Assembly (NCBI GenBank): GCA_902779705.1
Contig: CACZCR010000004.1
Span: forward strand, 97,662-161,661
Length of the DNA: 64,000 bases
Direction of reading: 5' to 3'
Source of the DNA: an uncultured Bacteroidales bacterium
Lineage (GTDB): Bacteria > Bacteroidota > Bacteroidia > Bacteroidales > Paludibacteraceae
Notes under the pieces: model-generated
The model's input: only the letters and a program-made list of their open reading frames with translations
The model's database searches: none
What the model was told of the DNA's origin: nothing
Shown: one piece after another, positions 19,481-27,779 of the stretch
Layout: the number at the start of each line of letters is the position of its first letter
Numbering within the stretch: position 1 is the first letter of the stretch
Translations under genes and position numbers: made by a program

Positions 19481-20201
19481 CTATATGCACAGTCTCTATG
19501 TGAAACAGATCGTGATGATGATGTTCGTGCGTGGGGTCTGTGATGCAATGAACCACCAGATACGCACCAATCACCAAGAACAATACGGCACATATATGTC
19601 GAAACCATTTTTCGAACGCACCCATCTTCTCGGTCAACTGTCCTACCGTTATGGCGCTATAGCTTATCAGCCAAGCTATCAGCAAGATAGGCAGTCCTGT
19701 ACCCAGGCCGAAGATCACCGGCATTGTCCATCCCCAGCTCATCGGCAATGTCAGCATGATATCGACCATGCTTAGAAAATAGATCAGTCTGTGCGGGCAG
19801 AAAGCGATTGCGAAAAAGATACCCAGCATAAACGACCACAGCCACGACGAACGGTCATCTACATTCTGCAACCATCGGCTCAAACCATGATCGTGCTGAT
19901 GATGGTGTCCGCTAATGAGCAATACCACACCGCATAGCAGCATAAATCCTGCCAGGATCGGTTCGCCCCAATGACCCAGCACATGCTGCAGGCCCTCCGT
20001 CTGAGCGCCCAACAAGAACGGTATCGCCAGCAGTATATACGTCACCAACTTGCCCAGCACGAACATCGTTCCGTTGAGCAACACCTTTTTCTTGTTGCCT
20101 ATCTCACGGTCGATATAGCCGATTGCTGTAATTGATGTAAAAAGGGTGCAAGGATCCAGTATAGTGAGCAATCCGAGTATAAAAGCGGCTAAAATTTGCA
20201 T
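19467..20201 (-). CDS. CcdA/DsbD-type six-TM permease, ArsG-like, His-rich
   Basis: 244 residues, about six transmembrane helices. The first ends in LTILDPCTLFTSITAIGYIDR, similar to the CcdA/DsbD/ArsG superfamily signature with a conserved Pro-Cys, and a second conserved FCPHR occurs after the middle loop. This two-Cys arrangement suggests thiol/disulfide relay or metal or arsenical efflux. Two His-rich stretches (GHHHQHDHG in the central loop and HEHHHHDLFH at the C-terminus) suggest metal binding. It overlaps trmN by 14 bases and is transcribed divergently from the sensor kinase. Superfamily is fairly sure; substrate is open (electrons, arsenicals or divalent metals). Confidence 0.7.
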   Translation of the reverse strand: MQILAAFILGLLTILDPCTLFTSITAIGYIDREIGNKKKVLLNGTMFVLGKLVTYILLAIPFLLGAQTEGLQHVLGHWGEPILAGFMLLCGVVLLISGHHHQHDHGLSRWLQNVDDRSSWLWSFMLGIFFAIAFCPHRLIYFLSMVDIMLTLPMSWGWTMPVIFGLGTGLPILLIAWLISYSAITVGQLTEKMGAFEKWFRHICAVLFLVIGAYLVVHCITDPTHEHHHHDLFHIETVHIDEAE

Positions 20202-20226
20202 AAAATCAATTTATTTTTCAAAATTA

Positions 20227-20258
20227 TTTGCAAAGGTACAAAAAAAATCGTATCTTTG
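20227..20258 (+). promoter_or_regulatory. Promoter for the NtrY-like kinase and gdhA
   Basis: TTTG, 20 nt, TATCTTTG; the kinase ATG is 19 bases after the box, leaving a very short leader. Confidence 0.85.
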
Positions 20259-20277
20259 CAAGTGGAAACGAAAAAAT

Positions 20278-22461
20278 ATGCGTAAAAGGAGTGTTTTTTT
20301 GCTTTTTTGGGCGTTCATACTGCTTAGTTTGACCGCTTGCCACTCTCCTAAACATGACGCACGCGTCATGCAACGCACTTTGTCGTCTCAGATGCTCAAA
20401 GCCGAATCCCAATCCGATTCGTTGCTCTCTCTTCTTCAAGCCGGTACTACCCTTGATCAGGTGCGTGAGCTCAATGACCAAGCGCCCGAGATCCTGTTCT
20501 ATGTTTATGAGCAGAATCAGCTCATCTATTGGTCGTCCAACTGGCTGGCAGCGGACGATATCCATACCTCTGACTCGCTTTATGGTTGGTGGTATCGCTT
20601 GTGTAACAATGCCCATGTAGTGGCCCGTTGGACCCACGCCGGAGACTTTGATCTGCTCACTGTTATTCCAATCAAGTACCAGTATCCCTTCGAGAACCGA
20701 CAGCTGCATAACACCTTCATCCCGCCTTTCGAAGGCGACGAGGGCTATCAACTCACGGAGCTCGACATCAGCGGCTTCTATCCTATCTACGGACCGGATT
20801 CGTTGTACCTCTTCTCGCTGGTTGGGAACCAACCCTCCGAGCAGCCGGAACAGCTGCGTGTGCCGCTGGCCGATAGTTTCTCGTATCGTCAGCTGGTGGA
20901 CCCCAATGCAGAACGGCCCGCTTGGTACAAACGCCCGCGTATATTGGTGCGGTTCTACTGGGGATTTCTGATGTCGCTGTTCATCCTGCTTATCCTGCTG
21001 GGTATAGGCGGCGTGATACGTCATCGTGGTTTCCGCAACATGAAACTGCGCACCCGTATTGTCTATGTCGTGATAGCGATGCTGATGGCAGCGTTTGTCT
21101 ATGTGTTCAGCACATCCACACGTTATGTACGTGCCCACTATCAACAGCGCCAGCAGAATGAGTTGCGCCAGAAAACGCTGCTTATCCAGTCCCATCTGCA
21201 CGACCTGTATTTTGCGACCAATCCGCCGCGTACTGTCGATGGTAGTGCCCTGAGTGGCGACCTGCTCAAACTCAGCTATATCTATGAGTCCGATATCCAT
21301 CTCTATGACTCGCGAGGCCACCTGCTGGCCACCTCCGCGCCTGAGCTCTTCCAGAAAGGACTAGTCTCGACCCTTATGTCGCCTGAGCCCTATTTCTCTT
21401 CTGATTCACTCGGACTGTACTATGAGCATATCGGCGAGATGCGCTATCTGGCGGGATATATACCCTTCCAGGGCAACGAGGCACAGCCGGTCGGCTATAT
21501 ATCCGTGCCGCTATTTATCTCTGAGATCGAGATGCACCGTGAGATCAACGCGTTCCTCTCGCGCCTCTTGCCGCTATGTATACTGCTGCTCTTGTTGACC
21601 GTTGCCGTGAGCTTCTTCTTGGCGCGTGGTCTTACACGGCCACTGAGCCAACTGTCCGCCAAGATGAGCCACTTCAGGCTTGGCAACCAGGAAAACCATA
21701 TCGACTATCCTTACCAGGACGAATTGGGCGATTTGGTGCGCCACTACAACGATATGGTTGATCAGGTAGAGCGTGCTTCATCCCAATTGGCTAAGTCCGA
21801 ACGCGAAGGCGCTTGGCGCACGATGGCGCGACAGATAGCACACGAGATCAACAATTTGCTCACGCCTATCAAGCTCAATATCCAGCAGCTCCAGAGGATG
21901 CGTGGTACCGAGCGTTTCGATGCATACTTTGACCGTACAGCTACTTCGCTGGTTACTGCTATTGACAATCTCAGCCATATGGCATCGTCGTTCTCAACGT
22001 TTGCTAAGATGCCGGAGGTAGTGGTTGCACCTACCGATATAGCACAGCGACTCAGCGCGGTCATCACCCTATTACGCTCCAATTCCGAGCAGGTGCCTAT
22101 CCGCTATGTAGGCGCCGATGCAGGTGTCATGGCGTTGGCTGACCCCGAGCAGATAGCGCAGGTCTTCACCAATATCCTGCGCAATGCCATCCAAGCCAAT
22201 GCGTCGGATATAATAGTCATCCTCAACCAGAACTACTCCGACACCCAAGTCGAGATCTCTATCTCTGACAACGGAGCCGGCATCGCGCCTGAGGATCAGG
22301 CTAAGATCTTTGCGCCTAATTTCACCACCAAGTCCACCGGCACAGGACTGGGCTTGGCTATATCTAAGAATATCGTCGAGGCCTCAGACGGAGCTATCCG
22401 TTTTGAGTCTTCGCCCAAAGGAACAACGTTCTATATTTATCTAAACAAATACCAAAATTAA
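20278..22461 (+). CDS. NtrY-like membrane sensor histidine kinase
   Basis: 727 residues from ATG 20278; a longer frame is rejected because the promoter lies inside it. The N-terminus looks like a lipoprotein or signal segment (LLSLTAC), followed by a periplasmic domain, two more hydrophobic segments (about residues 228-245 and 260-278), a second extracytoplasmic domain, another TM, and HAMP. The DHp helix has RQIAHEINNLLTP with the phospho-acceptor His at residue 522; the usual N-P after the His motif is altered to N-L-L. The HATPase domain has the N box NILRNAIQA, DNGAGIAPE and TGTGLGLAISK. No response regulator is adjacent. gdhA begins 13 bases downstream, suggesting nitrogen-status control. 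Confidence 0.88.
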   Translation: MRKRSVFLLFWAFILLSLTACHSPKHDARVMQRTLSSQMLKAESQSDSLLSLLQAGTTLDQVRELNDQAPEILFYVYEQNQLIYWSSNWLAADDIHTSDSLYGWWYRLCNNAHVVARWTHAGDFDLLTVIPIKYQYPFENRQLHNTFIPPFEGDEGYQLTELDISGFYPIYGPDSLYLFSLVGNQPSEQPEQLRVPLADSFSYRQLVDPNAERPAWYKRPRILVRFYWGFLMSLFILLILLGIGGVIRHRGFRNMKLRTRIVYVVIAMLMAAFVYVFSTSTRYVRAHYQQRQQNELRQKTLLIQSHLHDLYFATNPPRTVDGSALSGDLLKLSYIYESDIHLYDSRGHLLATSAPELFQKGLVSTLMSPEPYFSSDSLGLYYEHIGEMRYLAGYIPFQGNEAQPVGYISVPLFISEIEMHREINAFLSRLLPLCILLLLLTVAVSFFLARGLTRPLSQLSAKMSHFRLGNQENHIDYPYQDELGDLVRHYNDMVDQVERASSQLAKSEREGAWRTMARQIAHEINNLLTPIKLNIQQLQRMRGTERFDAYFDRTATSLVTAIDNLSHMASSFSTFAKMPEVVVAPTDIAQRLSAVITLLRSNSEQVPIRYVGADAGVMALADPEQIAQVFTNILRNAIQANASDIIVILNQNYSDTQVEISISDNGAGIAPEDQAKIFAPNFTTKSTGTGLGLAISKNIVEASDGAIRFESSPKGTTFYIYLNKYQN

Positions 22462-22474
22462 TTATTTTCAAACC

Positions 22475-23818
22475 ATGAAAGTACAAACTATCATGCAGCA
22501 GTTAGCTGCCAAACATCCAGGAGAAGCAGAGTATCTGCAAGCTGTTCAGGAAGTTCTCGAATCAATCGAAGAGGTGTATAACCAACACCCCGAGTTTGAA
22601 CAAGCCAAGATCGTAGAGCGTCTGGTGGAGCCGGATCGTATCTTCACGTTCCGCGTTACCTGGGTGGATGACCAAGGTGAGGTACAAACCAACCTCGGCT
22701 ATCGTGTACAGTTTAATTCGGCTATCGGCCCGTACAAAGGTGGTCTGCGTTTCCACCGTGCAGTTACGCCGTCTATGCTCAAGTTCTTGGGCTTTGAGCA
22801 GACCTTCAAGAATGCCCTCACGACCCTGCCTATGGGTGGAGCCAAAGGTGGCTCAGACTTTGACCCTGTTGGCAAATCCGACGCTGAGATCATGCGTTTC
22901 TGCCAGGCCTTCATGCTCGAGTTGTGGCGTTGCATCGGTCCCGACCAGGATATACCGGCCGGCGATGTAGGTGTAGGCGGACGCGAGATCGGATTCCTCA
23001 ACGGTATGTATCAAAAGCTCGCTCGCGAGTACCATACAGGTGTTCTGACCGGCAAGGGTCTGACCTGGGGCGGCTCTATCCTTCGTCCTGAGGCTACCGG
23101 CTTCGGTGCACTCTATTTCACCCAACACCTGCTCCATACAGCCGGCAAGGACATCAAGGGCAAGACAGTCGCTCTCTCCGGCTTCGGCAACGTGGCTTGG
23201 GGCGCTGCTACCAAGGCTGTTGAACTTGGCGCCAAAGTGGTGGCAATCTCCGGTCCGGACGGCGTAGTGGCCATACCGAACGGTATCACGCAGGAGATGA
23301 TTGACTATATGCTCGTAATGCGTGCCTCTAACCGCAACAAGGTACAGGATATGGCTGATAAGTTCCCCAAGGACTGTCAGTTCACCGAAGGTAAGAAAGC
23401 ATGGTCTGTACCGTGCGACATCGCCCTGCCGTGTGCGTTCCAAAACGAGTTGTCTGAGGACGATGCTAAGGAGCTTAAGGCCAACGGTTGCTGGTGTTGC
23501 TGCGAGGTTAGTAACATGGGTTGCCAACCCGGTGCTATCCACTATTTCCAGCACAACGGCGTGCTCTTTGCACCTGGCAAAGCAGTCAACGCAGGTGGCG
23601 TAGCTACTTCAGGTCTGGAGATGACGCAGAACGCTGAGCACCTCAGCTGGACAGCCAAAGAGGTAGACGAGCGTTTGCACCATATCATGCAATCGATCCA
23701 CGAACAATGTGTTCGCTTCGGTACGCAACCTGATGGCACCATCGACTATGTCAAAGGCGCTAACATCGCCGGTTTCATGAAAGTTGCAACTGCAATGTTG
23801 GAGCAGGGGATCATTTGA
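22475..23818 (+). CDS. gdhA: NADP-type glutamate dehydrogenase
   Basis: 447 residues, the standard length of hexameric bacterial GDH. It has PYKGGLRFH, PMGGAKGGSDFDP (catalytic Lys region), PAGDVGVGGREIG and the nucleotide-binding GFGNVAWGAATK. It interconverts 2-oxoglutarate plus ammonia and glutamate. It directly follows the NtrY-like kinase and appears to share its promoter. The last codons (from base 23801) are part of a terminator-like hairpin that has been tandemly duplicated after the stop. Confidence 0.97.
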   Translation: MKVQTIMQQLAAKHPGEAEYLQAVQEVLESIEEVYNQHPEFEQAKIVERLVEPDRIFTFRVTWVDDQGEVQTNLGYRVQFNSAIGPYKGGLRFHRAVTPSMLKFLGFEQTFKNALTTLPMGGAKGGSDFDPVGKSDAEIMRFCQAFMLELWRCIGPDQDIPAGDVGVGGREIGFLNGMYQKLAREYHTGVLTGKGLTWGGSILRPEATGFGALYFTQHLLHTAGKDIKGKTVALSGFGNVAWGAATKAVELGAKVVAISGPDGVVAIPNGITQEMIDYMLVMRASNRNKVQDMADKFPKDCQFTEGKKAWSVPCDIALPCAFQNELSEDDAKELKANGCWCCCEVSNMGCQPGAIHYFQHNGVLFAPGKAVNAGGVATSGLEMTQNAEHLSWTAKEVDERLHHIMQSIHEQCVRFGTQPDGTIDYVKGANIAGFMKVATAMLEQGII

Positions 23819-23898
23819 TCCTCCTGCTCAAAGTAGTTCGCTATGGAGCAGGGGATCATCTGATCCTCCTGCTCAAAGTAGTTCGCTATGGAGCAGGG
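23801..23898. repeat. 45-bp tandem repeat containing duplicated terminator-like hairpins
   Basis: Three starts of a 45-bp unit at 23801, 23846 and 23891; the third is only the left arm. Each full unit holds GAGCAGGGGATCA-NN-TGATCCTCCTGCTC, a long hairpin with one mismatch. The first copy includes the gdhA stop codon, so the 3' end of gdhA was duplicated downstream of itself. Confidence 0.9.
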
Positions 23899-23945
23899 AA
23901 TTATTTAAATTGTAAATTGTTAATTGTCAAATCGTCAATAGTATT

Positions 23946-24464
23946 ATGATTTCGAAACGTTTAGAAGACGCAATCAATGCGCAAATCAATGCCGAGTTGT
24001 GGTCGGCTTATCTCTATTTGAGTATGTCTGCATACTGCCAGGACAAGGGCTATGCAGGAATGGCTAATTGGTTCTTCATCCAGTTCAAAGAGGAGCAGGA
24101 TCATGCCCAGATCTTCTACAACTATCTCATCAGCCGTGGTGGCCGTGTATGGCTCAAGGCGATCGATGCGGTAGATACCGAGTGGGCTTCGCCGTTGGCA
24201 GCTTTTGAGGCTACCTACAAGCACGAGCAGCATGTTACTTCGCTGATCAACAACTTGATGACTATCGCCATCGAGGAGAAAGACTATGCTGCGCAGAGTC
24301 GTCTCCAGTGGTTCATCGACGAGCAGGTTGAGGAGGAAGAGAACGCTTCCGAACTGATCAACAAGCTCCGCATGTTGGACGGCAACGGCTACGGCCTCTA
24401 TGTGCTGGACCAAGAACTGGCTGCACGTGTGTACGCACAGCCATCTCCGTTGGCAGCTAAGTAA
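23946..24464 (+). CDS. ftnA: Non-haem ferritin
   Basis: 172 residues, a four-helix ferritin. Ferroxidase ligands appear in INAELWSAYLYL (Glu), FKEEQDHAQIF (Glu-x2-His) and KHEQHVTSLI, and there is a second Glu/Gln set in RLQWFIDEQVEEEE. It stores iron as a 24-mer shell and detoxifies Fe2+. It stands alone between the gdhA repeat region and a leftward gene. The spacer before it (23899-23945) holds an AATTGTA-like heptamer array. With the imelysin/di-haem locus and the rubrerythrin/SOD genes it indicates strong investment in iron and oxygen handling. Confidence 0.95.
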   Translation: MISKRLEDAINAQINAELWSAYLYLSMSAYCQDKGYAGMANWFFIQFKEEQDHAQIFYNYLISRGGRVWLKAIDAVDTEWASPLAAFEATYKHEQHVTSLINNLMTIAIEEKDYAAQSRLQWFIDEQVEEEENASELINKLRMLDGNGYGLYVLDQELAARVYAQPSPLAAK

Positions 24465-24485
24465 AATCTTGCTAACTGTTCGGCA

Positions 24486-25529
24486 TCAGTTCAGACGTCT
24501 TCCGTCTATAGAATACTCGATGCCGTTACGTTCTATCACAATAAGGCCATCCTGGATGGTCTTATTGTTTTTCGTGCCATCCTGCTTGGTCTGATCCATG
24601 CCGGTATGGTCTTCCGCTATCTGTCTGGTGTATTGGTAGATAGGGGTGTCGTTCTTGCTGTCGCTTGTGGTGTAGAACACACCGTTGTTGAGCCATGCTA
24701 TCGACTCCCCCTGTTCCTCTTCTTGGTACGCAGCCACTTGCACCGGCTTACGCAGCACCGTCTGGCTCATGCTCTCCGTGCCTTGACGCTCCCATAGTAG
24801 CACATACTTCTTGCTCTTGATGGCCATCCATCGGCCATCGGGGGTGATGTCGCCTCCGGTCAGAAAGTTGAACTTACTGCCGTTACCCAGCTCCGTGATT
24901 TTGGTCACTGTCTGTGTACTTGTGCCGTAGTCTGTGCGGAAGGGTAGGCTATACATGGTACAAACGCCGTCTTTGACTTTGTCTACGATGTAGAACATAT
25001 GCTCCACATTGTCGTACATCAGCGTCTCGGTGTTGTGCGCTTTGTTGTCCGGATAGCCGTAACGTATATAGCTCACGTTCACGGTCTTGGTGCCTGACGT
25101 GATTGCCGGCTCTTCCATATAGTAGATATAGTAGCTGTCCTTGTACGCCAGGTCATTGTCTCCGAACGCGCCGAGGAAGACATAGTTTGTGCCCTCGTAC
25201 GCGCCCGTTGCTATATCTTCCCAGTCGTCACGCCCCGGGTCGCCGCTTATCTTAACGGTCATACCCAGTGTTCCGTCCGGCTGGATGGCTACTATCTTCT
25301 TGTTGTCGCCGGTGTTCTCGTCGCCATGAGCCCATAGATAGCCTGCTGTCGTGCGTGAACACGCCAAGCCGCTCACCTCTTTCATCACACTCTTGTAGGC
25401 TGTGCCACATTGTGTGCGTGTGAAATCGTTGTTCAGCGTCAGCTTGCTGCCGTCGTAGTTGATGCCATCGGCTGCCCATACTATCAGTGTAGCCCACAGG
25501 ACGACACTTGTTACCACCAGCTTTTTCAT
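24486..25529 (-). CDS. Secreted beta-propeller-like protein of unknown function
   Basis: 347 residues with a signal peptide (LVVTSVVLWATLIVWAA). The body alternates short strands with GYLWAHGDENTGDNKKI, YVFLGAFGDNDLAYKD and FLTGGDITPDGRWMAIKS, like a propeller or esterase-like repeat protein. The C-terminus ends IVIERNGIEYSIDGRRLN, resembling the short terminal motif common on secreted Bacteroidales proteins (an NG-x-Y-x-x-x-G-R pattern). It starts 2 bases after yqeY, so the two share a transcript, although the products seem unrelated. No enzymatic motif was identified. Confidence 0.65.
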   Translation of the reverse strand: MKKLVVTSVVLWATLIVWAADGINYDGSKLTLNNDFTRTQCGTAYKSVMKEVSGLACSRTTAGYLWAHGDENTGDNKKIVAIQPDGTLGMTVKISGDPGRDDWEDIATGAYEGTNYVFLGAFGDNDLAYKDSYYIYYMEEPAITSGTKTVNVSYIRYGYPDNKAHNTETLMYDNVEHMFYIVDKVKDGVCTMYSLPFRTDYGTSTQTVTKITELGNGSKFNFLTGGDITPDGRWMAIKSKKYVLLWERQGTESMSQTVLRKPVQVAAYQEEEQGESIAWLNNGVFYTTSDSKNDTPIYQYTRQIAEDHTGMDQTKQDGTKNNKTIQDGLIVIERNGIEYSIDGRRLN

Positions 25530-25531
25530 TT

Positions 25532-25978
25532 TTATGCCAATTGACTTTGTACCACTTGTGCTACCATTCGTCCGTCGGCATTGGGTAGGGCAGCTTTGAT
25601 GGCTTTGACAAACAGGCCCATGTTCTTCTTCTCAGCCTCCCATCCGTTGGCTTCTTTGGCGGCATTGAAGGCGCAGACGATATCCTCTTCTGATGCTGCT
25701 TGCGGCAGGAAAGTCTCCAGCACGTTGATCTGTGCCTGCTCGGCCTCGGCCAGCTCCTGACGACCGGCAGCCTTGTATTGCTCTACCGACTCCTGACGTT
25801 GTTTGACCATCTTCTTGATGATCTGGATCTCGTCAGCTTCGGTCATCTCTTTACCGGCATTCTCTTTGCTGGTTGCCCAGTTCAGAAAAGCGCTCTTGAT
25901 CGCGCGCAGGCTTTCCGTGCGCACGCTGTCATGGTTCTTCATCGCCTCCATGATCAAGGCATTAATTTCATTCTTCAT
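25532..25978 (-). CDS. yqeY: YqeY / GatB-domain protein
   Basis: 148 residues. The GatB/YqeY helical domain is recognisable from the start (MKNEINALIMEAMKNHDSVR, LRAIKSAFLNW) and continues through MVKQRQESVEQYKAAGRQELAEAE to LPNADGRMVAQVVQSQLA. The family shares the tRNA-binding C-terminal domain of GatB; the free-standing protein has no settled function and may bind tRNA. It is first in a two-gene unit with its own promoter. Confidence 0.92.
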   Translation of the reverse strand: MKNEINALIMEAMKNHDSVRTESLRAIKSAFLNWATSKENAGKEMTEADEIQIIKKMVKQRQESVEQYKAAGRQELAEAEQAQINVLETFLPQAASEEDIVCAFNAAKEANGWEAEKKNMGLFVKAIKAALPNADGRMVAQVVQSQLA

Positions 25979-25999
25979 AATTCAAACGATTTTGCGCTG

Positions 26000-26031
26000 C
26001 AAAATTACTATTTTTTTCTGAATTATGCAAA
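26000..26031 (-). promoter_or_regulatory. Promoter for yqeY
   Basis: On the minus strand TTTG, 20 nt, TAATTTTG, 21 bases before the start codon. Confidence 0.85.
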
Positions 26032-26085
26032 TTAATTGCTCAATTTTGTTTCATTTCTCTATTTCCTTCGTCTCCCTCTGGGCTT

Positions 26086-26131
26086 GGCTTGGTCACTTTT
26101 TGAATAGATTTTGCGAAAAAAGTACCAAGCC
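26086..26131. terminator. Long hairpin downstream of the 26.2-kb gene
   Basis: GGCTTGGTcACTTTTT pairs with AAAAAAGTACCAAGCC around a 13-14-nt loop. It lies beyond the stop of the leftward gene at 26210 and before the yqeY promoter, so termination is the likely role. Confidence 0.55.
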
Positions 26132-26209
26132 ATCCCCCGAATGGCCTGTATTAATTTTACTCAAACAATTCGTTAAAAAGATACAACTTCATATCGTTAT
26201 ACCTGTTTT

Positions 26210-26629
26210 TTACCGATCCATGATGGTGATGATGGGAACGGTTCTGGGGCCGGCCTTGGCCTCATAGTCGAAAGTGCCTATCTGGCGGGCAAGTTTACCC
26301 TCCGGGACACGAATGATCTCATTGTCCTGATAAACGCGGTTGGTGTCACTATACATCAGATAGACGTCCCCAAAGAACATTTCTCCATAGGTCTGATGGT
26401 CCCCGCTTTTAGCAGAAACAAGTGCGGCTTTGTTCTTGATGGGTTGCAGGACCTTAAATGCCGGCACATCAACCACTTCGCCCGGTTGGTCAAAGAACGT
26501 GGCACCGGACATGATGTTCTTTTTGTTCGGGCCGATCTTGCCCATACAGAGCGCTACCAGAAGAGCAATGACTATTCCAATAGCTATGCCGAGTATTCTG
26601 AGTAAAATGTCTTTAACGAGAGGAGTCAT
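26210..26629 (-). CDS. Membrane-anchored hypothetical protein
   Basis: 139 residues from ATG 26629 (MTPLVKDILLRILGIAIGIV). The longer upstream frame is rejected because the promoter at 26686-26717 lies inside it. There is one N-terminal transmembrane helix (about residues 8-30) and a soluble domain with GATFFDQPGEVVDVPAFKVLQ, GDVYLMYSDTNRVYQDNEIIRVP and a C-terminus of VPIITIMDR. I recognise no family. It stands alone on its own promoter, back to back with the lipoprotein cluster at 27 kb, so it may belong to that accessory module. Confidence 0.7.
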   Translation of the reverse strand: MTPLVKDILLRILGIAIGIVIALLVALCMGKIGPNKKNIMSGATFFDQPGEVVDVPAFKVLQPIKNKAALVSAKSGDHQTYGEMFFGDVYLMYSDTNRVYQDNEIIRVPEGKLARQIGTFDYEAKAGPRTVPIITIMDR

Positions 26630-26685
26630 GGTTGGCGTCAGTTGATGTTTAGCCTCGTCGGTCAGCCCGAACGAGAAATCGAGTG

Positions 26686-26717
26686 CAAATATACGACAAA
26701 AATTGCACATACACAAA
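26686..26717 (-). promoter_or_regulatory. Promoter for the 26.2-kb gene
   Basis: On the minus strand TTTG, 20 nt, TATATTTG. Confidence 0.85.
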
Positions 26718-26868
26718 TTTAAGTGCTGTTTTCGCCAAAATTGAATGCAATTCAATGTATATAGGGTGCTATTTGGGGGCATATGCTTGCATAATGAACC
26801 GAAACAGCAGACTATATAGTTAGCGTGTAGCGCTGGCGAAAAAAGCACTTAATGGCGTATGGTCTGCA

Positions 26869-26917
26869 GGACGCGAACCACCATTCGAGGTGGGACGGCT
26901 TTGCCGTGTCGGTGTCC
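26869..26917. other. Compact multi-stem element in the divergent region
   Basis: The outer stem GGAC/GTCC encloses two hairpins, CCACC-attcga-GGTGG and GACGGC-ttt-GCCGTgTC. The surrounding region 26718-26963 has no supported gene. It does not fold as a tRNA. It could be a leader structure or a protein-binding site. Confidence 0.4.
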
Positions 26918-26963
26918 TCGAAGTAGTGAAAAAAAATGATATGTGCAAAAAAAAGAGAAATTA

Positions 26964-26995
26964 TTTGCATATGTGCTGGAAATTTTATATCTTTG
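26964..26995 (+). promoter_or_regulatory. Promoter for the lipoprotein/protease/RyR cluster
   Basis: TTTG, 20 nt, TATCTTTG; 43 bases before the first lipoprotein. Confidence 0.88.
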
Positions 26996-27038
26996 TGCCC
27001 AAATTGAAAAAGCAGAAACATAATACCATTTATTCGAT

Positions 27039-27224
27039 ATGAAAAAAATAGCACTTCTTTTGGCTGTAATGCCGATTTTTGCGTTTACTTCGTGTGTGGA
27101 GTCGAACAACGTCAACAAAGCCATCAACGGCGACAACGACGAGGGACATAACTCGTACAAACAAGTGAACGTAGACTACGAGTCCACCGAACTGAACTAC
27201 GAAGAAAACAACTATAATCGCTAA
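27039..27224 (+). CDS. Small lipoprotein, paralogue of the next gene
   Basis: 61 residues. Signal peptide with a lipobox ending FTSC (Cys19). The short mature part contains VNKAINGDNDEGHNSYKQ, and an almost identical block follows the lipobox of the next protein, so the two are paralogues; this one is reduced to the shared block plus a Tyr/Asn/Glu-rich tail. No family recognised. It opens a probable operon, 6 bases before the second lipoprotein. Confidence 0.7.
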   Translation: MKKIALLLAVMPIFAFTSCVESNNVNKAINGDNDEGHNSYKQVNVDYESTELNYEENNYNR

Positions 27225-27230
27225 CGCCCT

Positions 27231-27722
27231 ATGAAAAAGATCTATATCCTGTTGGCGACGATGTTCGCCCTGAGTTCGTGCATCCAGATCACGAATGAGA
27301 ACAAAGCTATCAACGGTTCGAATGACGAGGGCGGCAACAGCTACACCCGCGAGAACTATGAGTACAGCAGCAATGAGTACTCGGGTAGCGGAAGTTCGGT
27401 ATCCCGCAGTTCCGGTTCGTCGAACTCGATGAGTTGTTACAGCGGTTCGATAGGCGGTTCGTCTGCAACGATGTATCTGAACACAAGCATAACGAGCGGC
27501 AAGGTCGGCTATTACTACTACAACAAGTATAAGAAAAACATCGACCTGTACGTGAGCGAATATGACTATGACGATGATGGTACGGTTCAGTACGAGTTGT
27601 CGGAACACACGCCCGGACATGGTCAGACGGGTGTGTTCCAGATAGCGATCTATCCGTCGCATACAATACGCGGTTCGTTTATCAACAGCAACGGCCGGTA
27701 TTTTGATGTCAACATGAATTGA
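27231..27722 (+). CDS. Lipoprotein with shared NKAINGxNDEGxNSY block
   Basis: 163 residues. Lipobox LSSC, then ENKAINGSNDEGGNSYTRE, the block shared with the preceding gene. A Ser/Gly/Tyr-rich low-complexity linker (about residues 40-75) leads to a ~90-residue domain with GSIGGSSATMYLNTSI, KVGYYYYNKYKKNIDLYVSEYD and FQIAIYPSHTIRGSFI, a small beta-rich fold. No family recognised. It is presumably an inner- or outer-membrane-anchored surface protein. The protease gene starts 57 bases later. Confidence 0.7.
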   Translation: MKKIYILLATMFALSSCIQITNENKAINGSNDEGGNSYTRENYEYSSNEYSGSGSSVSRSSGSSNSMSCYSGSIGGSSATMYLNTSITSGKVGYYYYNKYKKNIDLYVSEYDYDDDGTVQYELSEHTPGHGQTGVFQIAIYPSHTIRGSFINSNGRYFDVNMN

Positions 27723-27779
27723 TAGACTACGGTTCGCACATGCAGTTTGTATGTGCGAATCTGTTTAAATGCGTAGAAG

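Noticed and set aside
26869..26917. A tRNA gene.
   Set aside because: The stems are too few and wrongly spaced; no anticodon arm or CCA-type acceptor end.
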